From assembly GCA_002308195.1 (NCBI GenBank), contig DBVU01000065.1:1-19196 (forward strand): 19,196 nucleotides of DNA, in the 5' to 3' direction. Positions 1 to 6,931 of the stretch are shown here, one piece after another (position 1 is the stretch's first letter; the number at the start of each line of letters is the position of its first letter). A program made the position numbers and the translations under genes. The notes beneath the pieces were generated by a model. It saw only the letters and a list, made by a program, of their open reading frames with translations. It was not told the origin of the DNA and did no database searches. This stretch comes from Bacteroidales bacterium UBA1256. GTDB taxonomy: Bacteria; Bacteroidota; Bacteroidia; Bacteroidales; Paludibacteraceae.

Positions 1-239
1 GGGCTGTCCATCGGGAAGATACGCTCTACGCCAACATTACCGGACATCTTGCGAACAGTGAAACGTTTCTTGTCACCGCTACCGTGAATAGCAATAACGT
101 CGCCACGGAATTCCTGTACACGCTCTTTGTTACCCTCTTTAATACGATAACCTACTGTGATTTGGTCACCTGCCTTGAATGCAGGCAGCTCTTTCTTTTC
201 GCCGGCAAAGGCTTGCTCGGCCACTTTAATCAAATCCAT
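1..239 (-). CDS. rplS: 50S ribosomal protein L19, N-terminal part (truncated by window edge)
   Basis: The reverse strand from the ATG at 239 reads 79 codons without a stop and runs off the left edge, so only the N-terminal two thirds is visible. The protein begins MDLIKVAEQAF and contains FKAGDQITVGYRIKEGNKER, an RGDVIAIHG segment and FTVRKMSGNVGVERIFP, the characteristic L19 sequence. L19 is a large-subunit protein at the interface with the 30S subunit. The gene is transcribed away from tamB, and the likely promoter lies at 374-405, leaving a long leader. No strong Shine-Dalgarno sequence precedes the ATG (the nearest purine stretch is AGAGAATAGAA), as is usual in Bacteroidota. The identification is secure; the C-terminus is outside the window. 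Confidence 0.96.
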   Translation of the reverse strand, partial: MDLIKVAEQAFAGEKKELPAFKAGDQITVGYRIKEGNKERVQEFRGDVIAIHGSGDKKRFTVRKMSGNVGVERIFPMDS

Positions 240-367
240 TTCTATTCTCTTATTATGGATTAGTACTAACGATGAGGGGCATTTACTACTATTCGAAATG
301 ATTCGCTTATTTTGAACCCTTCTAATTCAATCGCCAGAGGCACCCCATGTCTGCTTTTTGCGAAAAA
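240..367 (-). promoter_or_regulatory. 5' leader of rplS, possibly structured
   Basis: If transcription starts just downstream of the minus-strand -7 element (374-381), the rplS mRNA has about 128 untranslated nucleotides, long for this densely packed window. The leader holds small self-complementary pieces. One is a CGAA/TTCG 4-bp hairpin around 293-304. GGGG at 343-346 can also pair with CCCC at 276-279 (minus-strand sense). Several bacterial ribosomal-protein genes, including rplS in some phyla, carry autoregulatory leaders, so such a role is possible here. I cannot match a known leader family from sequence alone. No open reading frame of note is visible. Confidence 0.3.
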
Positions 368-370
368 AGC
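353..370. repeat. Short inverted repeat at the predicted rplS transcription start
   Basis: GCTTTTT at 353-359 is followed by GCGA and then AAAAAGC at 364-370, giving a 7-bp perfect stem with a 4-nt loop. It sits exactly where minus-strand transcription from the promoter at 374-405 should begin, so it could form at the extreme 5' end of the rplS transcript or act as a small DNA palindrome. It lacks the GC-rich stem plus U-tract of an intrinsic terminator. Function unknown. Confidence 0.35.
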
Positions 371-373
371 GTG

Positions 374-405
374 CAAAATTACTGCTTTTTTTTGAAACGA
401 CCAAA
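374..405 (-). promoter_or_regulatory. Bacteroidetes-type promoter for rplS
   Basis: Read on the minus strand, TTTG (405-402) is followed by 20 nt and then TAATTTTG (381-374) and a C, a perfect match to the Bacteroidota primary sigma-factor consensus TTTG-N19-21-TAnnTTTGY. It points toward rplS, with a predicted start near 365-368. It is back-to-back with the plus-strand promoter, the two -33 boxes being 24 bp apart. Confidence 0.75.
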
Positions 406-429
406 TATTTCTTCATTTTTTTTGAAAAA

Positions 430-461
430 TTTGCATATGTCAATTATTTTGTGTACTTTTG
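430..461 (+). promoter_or_regulatory. Bacteroidetes-type promoter for tamB and the aminotransferase gene
   Basis: TTTG at 430-433, a 20-nt spacer and TACTTTTG at 454-461 followed by C match TTTG-N19-21-TAnnTTTGY exactly. The predicted transcription start is about 467-470, some 20 nt before the GTG at 490. This placement argues that the reading frame open from 358 is not translated from there. A weaker overlapping candidate (TTTG 421-424, TATTTTG 445-451) has a one-base-short -7 box. Confidence 0.78.
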
Positions 462-489
462 CGCCGCAAAAGTCACAGAGAAACCAAAA

Positions 490-3400
490 GTGAAACGTGC
501 TTTATACATAATAGGTGTGTTGCTGGTCAGCTTGTTGCTGGTCGGCGGAACCTTAGTGGCCACGCTGATGAGCGACCGTGTAGAAACGGCCGCCGTACAA
601 CTGGTTGCGCGTGAACTGGCACGTACGCTTGGCACGAATGCGCACATCGGCAATGTGTCCTATCATTTCCCCGCACGCGTGCTCTTGAAAGATGTTTACA
701 TCGAAGACAAGCAAGGCGATACTCTGGCATATATCAGCGAGGCGTATGCGCATTTCAAACCTCTGGCGCTTCAGGAGAACGAGATTCGATTCTCTCATTT
801 GCATCTCAAGAATGGTGTAGCGAAGATTTATCAAACCGATCAAGGCGAATGGAACTACCAGTTCCTAGTAGATGCTTTTGCCAAGAAAGAGAAGAAAGAG
901 TCGCTACAGAGTTTGCTGGCCGTAGAAGATATCCGCTTAGACTCCATGCGCGTGCATTACGAAGATTGGCAGACCGAGATTGACCATGCCAAGATGGATC
1001 TGCACGAACTGAGCGAAGAAGTACTGGACGCTGAGATTCGCGAACTGAAAGGCCGTCTGTCTAACGAAGAAAGAGCGCGAGGCGAACAACTGGCAGTGGA
1101 AAGCATGAAAGCGCATCTCATCTTCAACGATACAATGTTGGCCGTACCTACGCTGACCGCAGAATTGCCTAATTCACGATGCGACCTAAGCGGAATAGAG
1201 ATTCACTACCCGACCGGAGATACTTTATACCTAAGCAAATCAGCGCATGAAATTGATTTCCGGGTAACGCTTCACGAGGCCTGTCTGATTCCATCAGACC
1301 TGGCACTCTTGGCACCGAAACTGGCTAACCTGAAACGCGAGATTTGCATGACTGGTATGCTGAGCGGACGGTTGGATTCGCTTCGCGCAAAAGATCTGGC
1401 GGTTAGTTACAATCATCAGCAGATATTTGTCGGTGATTTGTATGCGCGCGGCTTGCCGAAGATGGAAGACCTGTACTTGCAGGCCAATTTCCAAGACATT
1501 CACACCAACGCGCCAATGCTGCAAGATTTCCTCTCGCAGCTTAACAATCGCCCTGTTCACTTGCCTGTTTATCTACACCGCTTAGGCGAGATGCACTATC
1601 GCGGTTTGGCCGAAGGACGTCCGTACGAATTCTCGCTACACGGTGCTTTCCGTTCGGCTTTGGGAACGATTACGACGGATGGTGAGTTCGCGTGCGACAC
1701 CAATTATACGAATATGCGCTACAACGCGCGCGTGGTGGCGCGTAAGTTCCGTTTCGGACGATTACTGAGTGTGCCAGATTGGACTTCTGCTACCGTAGAT
1801 GCGAAACTCAAAGGCGAATGGACTAAAGGCACAGATGGAAAAGAAGATAACTTAGAAGGAACCATCAAGGGGAGTGTGCGCGACTTCATATACAAAGGCT
1901 ATACCTACGACGAACTGACACTGGACGGTCAGTATGCGCCGAAACTCTACAAGGGACAATTTGCCATCGATGATGAGCATCTCAAACTGGCTTTCAATGG
2001 TGTAGTAAACTTACAGGAAAAAGTTCCGGCTATTAACTGCGACTTAGTTTGTCGTCATGTGGATACCGAACCTCTTGGCATCAACGTACTAGGTTCTGGC
2101 ATTCGTTCGCGTTTCAAGATGGCGGTGGATCTGGACGGAACCAACATCGACAAGATGAGTGGTTATCTCGTACTCGATTCGCTCTTCGTTGGCACTGTTC
2201 GCGATTCGATCCTGATGCGTCAGATGACTTTGCTGGTCGATGCAGGAACCAACAAGAACAAGTATTTCACACTTCGCAGCGACTATCTAACGGCCGAGGC
2301 AAACGGTACCTTCCGCTACGCGGACTTAGTGCCTGCACTGCAGAATATGGCTCATCATTACCTGCCATCGGCTGTTCCCGCTTCGTCTAAACGCCCGGGA
2401 GATGTGGAACTCAATCTGCATGCCGATGGTCATCGTCTGCGCGATTTGCAACGATTGTATGAAGCGCCTCTGACGCTCAGCGACCACCCTACTCTGCGCG
2501 CTCAAATGAACTTACCCGCAGACAAAGAACCTAAAATCGACATGCGGTTCTATGCCCCTGGAGTTCGTGCAATGAATACTCCGCTCCACGACCTAACCAT
2601 CGTGGCTTCCACAGTAGACACACTGCGCCACACAGGCAGTTACAGTGGTTCGGGGCTCTCTCTAAGTTTGAGTACGGAAGCACATCAGATGCACACGGTA
2701 CTTTCGTGTTTGGCCTTCCGCGACACGTTACTAACCCATGTCACACTTCGCCAAGAGTCAGATTTGGACGAACGTCTACCGGACGGATGGCGCGAGTTGT
2801 CGCCTCGCCAACTCCAATTGGCGCTGAGCGATTTGGACAACCGCGAACGTATGCAAGCCCTGGTGGCTGCACAGCGTGCGGGAACATACGGAGGCGACAT
2901 TCGATTGACCACGCATTTCGATCGGTACAATAATTTGCCGTTAATCGACATGCACATTCATAGAGGTTCGTTGTTGCTACGCGATTCCACTTATACGATT
3001 GGCGAGAGTCGCGTGACGTACTGTGCGGCAGACACCACGATTGCTGTCGACCATTTCTCGTTCGATGGAGGAGGTCAGCATCTCTCTGCCAACGGAATCG
3101 GCTCACCTCGTAATAGTGACTCGCTGACTGTGGCTTTGGCCAAAATCGATGCTTCGTACGTAGTGCCGTTCTTATTACCTGTTCAGACCATTATGTTCAA
3201 TGGTCTGTTGACCGGAAAAGCGCAGATAAGCAGTCTGATGCGCAAACCGCAAATAGACGCGCAGATACACGTCGATTCAATGGGTCTGAACAACTGTTAT
3301 TTCGGCGAAGCAGATGTAGATTTGCATATTCACGACAGTCTCTTCTTCCATGCCGATGTAATGCGTCCCACACGCAAAGTGGTGGATCTGAACGGCGAAG

Positions 3401-5115
3401 CACATTTCGATGGCTCCGGTCGTTGGAAACTGGATATGATGGCCGATTCTGTACCTCTGGCATTTGTCAACCATTGGACCAACGTAGTGATTGACGACCT
3501 CGACGGTTATGGCAGCGGGCACGTGTGCGTTGGAGGCGAGAAAGAGAGCGTCTACGTACTGCTTCGCGCCGAGGCTCAAGATGCTTCGCTTACTCTGCCA
3601 TGGACCGGTTGTCGCTATACGATTGCGCATGACACTATCGTCATGGATACTACATCTATCCTCTTCCCGAACGTTCACCTGACGGATGCGGAAGGTCATC
3701 CTGTGGAAGTGAATGGAGGAATCTATCACAAGCAATTCAGCCAATTCCAACTTGATCTGCATGTAGATGTACACAACGCACTCGTCTTTGATTTACCGGA
3801 CAAACAGGGAGAAATGCTCCAAGGTCATGTCTATGCCAATGGCCATGCAGATGTAACCGGAACAGATGAAGACATACACGTTAATGCTGATGCCGTAACG
3901 ACCGGCAAATCGCGCTTCCGTCTGAGTATAGACAACACCGCGAGCGCATACGAATCCAATTTCATCCATTTTGTCACTCACAAAACTGACACTCAGACTT
4001 CGGATGGCGAAGAAGAGGTGGTGGAAACAGATTTGGACAATATCGACCTGGAGATAAACACCAAAGATCGCGATGAAGACAAATACAAGCGTGCCGGGCG
4101 ATGCTTGCTGACACTGAATATCGAGATCAATCCGAGACTCTTGTTCCAATTTGTTTTGGGCGAACGGACCGGTGATATTATTCAGGGTCGAGGTAGTGGC
4201 GCGTTACGTTTAACCTACGACACCGAGACAGGCGACGTACGATTGCTAGGAACATATGACCTGGAGCAAGGTACTTTGAGCTATACGGTAGCTAACGTGA
4301 TTCGCCGTGAGTTTACCGTTGCCAATGGTTCTACCATTGTCTTCTCTGGCGATGCCACTAATCCACAATTAGATGTAACGGCACAATATAGAGTGACGGC
4401 CAATCTAAAGGATCTCTTTGGTGATGAGATTGACCAGATAGGAACCACGCGAAGCAATATTCCTGTGCTGACAGGCTTGCATATGACCGGTCCGCTGAAT
4501 AACCCGATCTTGAGTTTCTCGTTGGAGTTCCCGTTGAGCGATCAGACCATACAACAACAAGTAAGGCAAGTCATCAACACGGATGAAATGCTGATGAGGC
4601 AAGTTATTTACTTGCTCGTCTTCGGCCGTTTCTTCACCCCGGATTATATGAGTCAAGCCCAATACGCAACGCTCAACTCTACCTATTCGCTGCTGAGTAG
4701 TACTGTAACCGGACAAATCAACAACTGGCTGAGCAAACTGACCGATATGTTGACTTTGGGTGTGGCTATCCGTACAGACGGAGAAGGTGCCAATGCCAGT
4801 CAAGAGTATGAGGCGCAATTCCAATTGCAACCTGTTGATCGTTTAGTTATCAACGGAAACGTGGGTTATCGCTACAACGATATTTCCAATCAGCCGTTCT
4901 TTGGCGATTTGGACGTGGAGTTGTTGTTGACTCAGGATGGCCAGTTCCGTCTAAAAGGTTATACACATACAGTAGACAAATACTCGCTGCGGCAAGCCAC
5001 TACGATGCAGGGTGTTAGCTTCCTCTGGAAGAAAGATTTCAACTGGCCGACTGCAGAACAGACCAAAGCCAAACGTGCAGCACGCAAGGCTAAAAGAGCA
5101 GAGAAAAAGAAATAA
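490..5115 (+). CDS. tamB: TamB-family translocation and assembly protein (DUF490)
   Basis: This predicted inner-membrane-anchored envelope protein of 1541 residues belongs to the TamB/AsmA-like group, whose members bridge the periplasm and are implicated in outer-membrane protein assembly and lipid transport. Residues 1-27 form a signal anchor (VKRALYIIGVLLVSLLLVGG). A very long beta-rich region of alternating polar and hydrophobic residues follows. The last third carries the DUF490 core, with LTYDTETGDVRLLGTY near residue 1240, IPVLTGLHMTGPLNNPILSF near 1322, and LVFGRF and QINNWLSKL beyond. An acidic segment lies near 1166-1200, and the protein ends in a lysine/arginine-rich tail. The frame is open from 358, but the promoter at 430-461 lies inside that extension and GTG at 490 directly precedes the membrane anchor, so I start there. 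No TamA/BamA-type gene is adjacent. Confidence 0.88.
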   Translation: MKRALYIIGVLLVSLLLVGGTLVATLMSDRVETAAVQLVARELARTLGTNAHIGNVSYHFPARVLLKDVYIEDKQGDTLAYISEAYAHFKPLALQENEIRFSHLHLKNGVAKIYQTDQGEWNYQFLVDAFAKKEKKESLQSLLAVEDIRLDSMRVHYEDWQTEIDHAKMDLHELSEEVLDAEIRELKGRLSNEERARGEQLAVESMKAHLIFNDTMLAVPTLTAELPNSRCDLSGIEIHYPTGDTLYLSKSAHEIDFRVTLHEACLIPSDLALLAPKLANLKREICMTGMLSGRLDSLRAKDLAVSYNHQQIFVGDLYARGLPKMEDLYLQANFQDIHTNAPMLQDFLSQLNNRPVHLPVYLHRLGEMHYRGLAEGRPYEFSLHGAFRSALGTITTDGEFACDTNYTNMRYNARVVARKFRFGRLLSVPDWTSATVDAKLKGEWTKGTDGKEDNLEGTIKGSVRDFIYKGYTYDELTLDGQYAPKLYKGQFAIDDEHLKLAFNGVVNLQEKVPAINCDLVCRHVDTEPLGINVLGSGIRSRFKMAVDLDGTNIDKMSGYLVLDSLFVGTVRDSILMRQMTLLVDAGTNKNKYFTLRSDYLTAEANGTFRYADLVPALQNMAHHYLPSAVPASSKRPGDVELNLHADGHRLRDLQRLYEAPLTLSDHPTLRAQMNLPADKEPKIDMRFYAPGVRAMNTPLHDLTIVASTVDTLRHTGSYSGSGLSLSLSTEAHQMHTVLSCLAFRDTLLTHVTLRQESDLDERLPDGWRELSPRQLQLALSDLDNRERMQALVAAQRAGTYGGDIRLTTHFDRYNNLPLIDMHIHRGSLLLRDSTYTIGESRVTYCAADTTIAVDHFSFDGGGQHLSANGIGSPRNSDSLTVALAKIDASYVVPFLLPVQTIMFNGLLTGKAQISSLMRKPQIDAQIHVDSMGLNNCYFGEADVDLHIHDSLFFHADVMRPTRKVVDLNGEAHFDGSGRWKLDMMADSVPLAFVNHWTNVVIDDLDGYGSGHVCVGGEKESVYVLLRAEAQDASLTLPWTGCRYTIAHDTIVMDTTSILFPNVHLTDAEGHPVEVNGGIYHKQFSQFQLDLHVDVHNALVFDLPDKQGEMLQGHVYANGHADVTGTDEDIHVNADAVTTGKSRFRLSIDNTASAYESNFIHFVTHKTDTQTSDGEEEVVETDLDNIDLEINTKDRDEDKYKRAGRCLLTLNIEINPRLLFQFVLGERTGDIIQGRGSGALRLTYDTETGDVRLLGTYDLEQGTLSYTVANVIRREFTVANGSTIVFSGDATNPQLDVTAQYRVTANLKDLFGDEIDQIGTTRSNIPVLTGLHMTGPLNNPILSFSLEFPLSDQTIQQQVRQVINTDEMLMRQVIYLLVFGRFFTPDYMSQAQYATLNSTYSLLSSTVTGQINNWLSKLTDMLTLGVAIRTDGEGANASQEYEAQFQLQPVDRLVINGNVGYRYNDISNQPFFGDLDVELLLTQDGQFRLKGYTHTVDKYSLRQATTMQGVSFLWKKDFNWPTAEQTKAKRAARKAKRAEKKK

Positions 5116-5139
5116 ACATATATACGCTACACATCTACA

Positions 5140-6309
5140 ATGAAAGAAATGCAATTATCTAAACGAGTACAAAACATTGCAGCTTCGCAAAGCCTTGCGA
5201 TGGCTGCGCGTGCGAAAGCGATGAAGGAATCTGGTGTTGACATCATCAGTATGTCTCTCGGAGAACCGGACATGGACACTCCGGAACATATTCGCCGCGC
5301 AGCTCAAGACGCGATTGAGAGCGGTTGGTCTCACTACGGCCCCGTACCGGGAATCATGCCATTAAGAGCTGCCATCGCAGCTCAGCAGAACAAGGCTACA
5401 GGAAATAAAATACATTGGGAAGCAACGGATGTAATTGTCTCCATTGGTGCCAAGATGGCTATTTACAACTCTATCCAAACGATTATCAATCCTGGCGACG
5501 AAGTGATTATTCCGATGCCGAGTTGGGTAAGCTATAGCGAAATGGTTAAATTGGCAGAAGGAGTCGTAGTTCCTATTCAGACATCGTTTGAGGATAACTA
5601 TTGCATGACTCCGAAACAGTTACGCGCAGCGTTGACCAGCCGTACGAGAATGATTATTCTCTGTTCGCCTAACAACCCCACCGGAAGCGTATATAGCCAG
5701 GCTCTACTGGAAGAAATAGTTGCCATCTTGCGCGAGTACCCGGATGTATATATCCTTGCAGATGAAATCTATGCGTGCTTAGTCTATGGAGTTGAGGCTG
5801 TTAGTTTTGGTGCCTTCCCGGAATTGGCCGAGCGACTGGTTATCATCAACGGAGTCAGCAAAGCGTATGCCATGACCGGTTATCGCCTGGGATGGCTACT
5901 GACGAAGAACAAAGCCTTTGTCAACGGTTGTATTCGTCTGCAAGGACAACAACTGACCTGTGCCACGATGGTAGCACAGAAAGCGGCAGAAAGCGCGCTT
6001 ATCAACTCACAGGAGTGCGTAGCAGATATGCTGCATATTTTTGCCGAACGTCGAGAACTGATTTGCCGCCTTGCGGCTGAGATACCCGGTTGGAAATTCA
6101 ACAAGCCACAAGGTGCTTTCTATCTATTCCCTGACGTTAGTGCAATCGGCACTGGAGACGAAGTGGCAGAGAAACTCTTAGAAAAAGCCCATGTGGCTGT
6201 TGTATCAGGATCTGCTTTCGGCTGTCCTGAATGTATCCGACTATCATATGCTATCAGCACACCGGAGGTGGAAGAAGCAATGAAACGGATTAGTGCTGTG
6301 AATTTCTAG
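5140..6309 (+). CDS. Class I/II pyridoxal-phosphate aminotransferase, aspartate aminotransferase type
   Basis: The 389-residue fold-type I aminotransferase most likely transfers the amino group between aspartate and 2-oxoglutarate in the cytoplasm. Visible motifs are SLGEPDMDTP (39-48), SPNNPTG (176-182), DEIY (208-211) and SKAYAMTGYRLGW, with the PLP-binding lysine at 241. A late arginine in CIRLSYA fits the substrate carboxylate-binding Arg. Substrate cannot be fixed from sequence, since close relatives act on aspartate, aromatic amino acids or prephenate, so I give no symbol. It starts 24 nt after tamB without a visible promoter and is probably co-transcribed with it. A second ATG at 5149 is an alternative start. 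Its last 20 bp overlap the convergent FNT gene. Aspartate would feed PurA and PurC of the facing gene run, but that link is inference. Confidence 0.9.
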   Translation: MKEMQLSKRVQNIAASQSLAMAARAKAMKESGVDIISMSLGEPDMDTPEHIRRAAQDAIESGWSHYGPVPGIMPLRAAIAAQQNKATGNKIHWEATDVIVSIGAKMAIYNSIQTIINPGDEVIIPMPSWVSYSEMVKLAEGVVVPIQTSFEDNYCMTPKQLRAALTSRTRMIILCSPNNPTGSVYSQALLEEIVAILREYPDVYILADEIYACLVYGVEAVSFGAFPELAERLVIINGVSKAYAMTGYRLGWLLTKNKAFVNGCIRLQGQQLTCATMVAQKAAESALINSQECVADMLHIFAERRELICRLAAEIPGWKFNKPQGAFYLFPDVSAIGTGDEVAEKLLEKAHVAVVSGSAFGCPECIRLSYAISTPEVEEAMKRISAVNF

Positions 6310-6925
6310 GGATTAGCCTATATACATTGCACCCGACAAAATTACCGACTACTATACTGGCATAGTACGCCAACAATGCGCCCCATGAGACTGAAGATGC
6401 GGGCGTATTGAACAGATATACCAGATTATAAAATGCGTCAGCAATACAGTGTGGGAATCCGCAGAAGATAAACACCGGTATTGCGAACAACAACGGCAAC
6501 CAATCTGATATATTGCCGCTAGCTGTTCCTTCTCCTCTTCTCGCAAATTCGACAGAGAAGGACATTAAGATTCCGCACCCTATAGCGAGTACTCCGCATT
6601 TGAACCATCCATTGGCCAGTCGGCCTGCTACAACCGTTGCTGCAGCTTCGGACAAGGGAAGTGGAGAGCAGAGAGAAATCGCGGCAATCAATGCGCATCC
6701 AATAATGTTACCTACCAAAATCAGCAACAACGTAGGCAGATCGCCCCACTCCTTCAGGAAACCGGCCGTGCCTGTGTATAACTTAGCGGCGTACTTGATT
6801 ACTCCAATCAAGCCGACTGAGAACAGGAACATACCGATTGCCGGTTTGACTAGAAAAGCCCAACCTCCAATACTTATCATTATACCGGCAAATATAGATT
6901 GCCGTAATATGGTGAGTTGTTTCAT
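6290..6925 (-). CDS. Formate/nitrite transporter (FNT) family channel
   Basis: The 211-residue protein has six predicted membrane helices (about 12-30, 31-50, 63-86, 107-127, 142-168, 182-205). It shows the FNT pattern of two inverted halves: GNIIGC at 72-77 and GNFVGC at 194-199 match the paired GNxxG motifs of FocA. KLYTGTAG (48-55) matches the Thr-containing loop after helix 2. FCGFPHCIADAF (154-165) matches the FocA segment carrying the central pore histidine, here His159. The family conducts formate, nitrite, lactate or hydrosulfide; the substrate here is not proven. It is shorter than E. coli FocA (285) mainly because the N-terminal cytoplasmic helix and loops are reduced. It begins 6 nt after the purF-like gene, so it is probably the last gene of the purine run, where formate for PurT is the natural candidate. 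Confidence 0.87.
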   Translation of the reverse strand: MKQLTILRQSIFAGIMISIGGWAFLVKPAIGMFLFSVGLIGVIKYAAKLYTGTAGFLKEWGDLPTLLLILVGNIIGCALIAAISLCSPLPLSEAAATVVAGRLANGWFKCGVLAIGCGILMSFSVEFARRGEGTASGNISDWLPLLFAIPVFIFCGFPHCIADAFYNLVYLFNTPASSVSWGALLAYYASIVVGNFVGCNVYRLIPRNSQH

Positions 6926-6931
6926 ATTTAC

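Noticed and set aside
276..346. A 71-nt stretch on the minus strand beginning GGGG and ending CCCC, with a TTCGAAT-like loop, resembling a tRNA in length.
   Set aside because: Only four acceptor pairs form, the T-stem does not pair, and there is no proper D-arm or anticodon stem. It is better treated as part of the rplS leader.
3277..3774. Long open frame of 165 codons on the minus strand inside tamB.
   Set aside because: It is antisense to a clearly coding region, its sequence lacks recognisable domains, and other spurious frames of similar kind occur throughout tamB.
6350..6367. Perfect 6-bp inverted repeat (TACTAT and ATAGTA, 6-nt loop) near the convergent gene ends, a possible terminator.
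   Set aside because: It lies within the FNT coding region, is AT-rich and has no T-tract on either strand; most likely chance.
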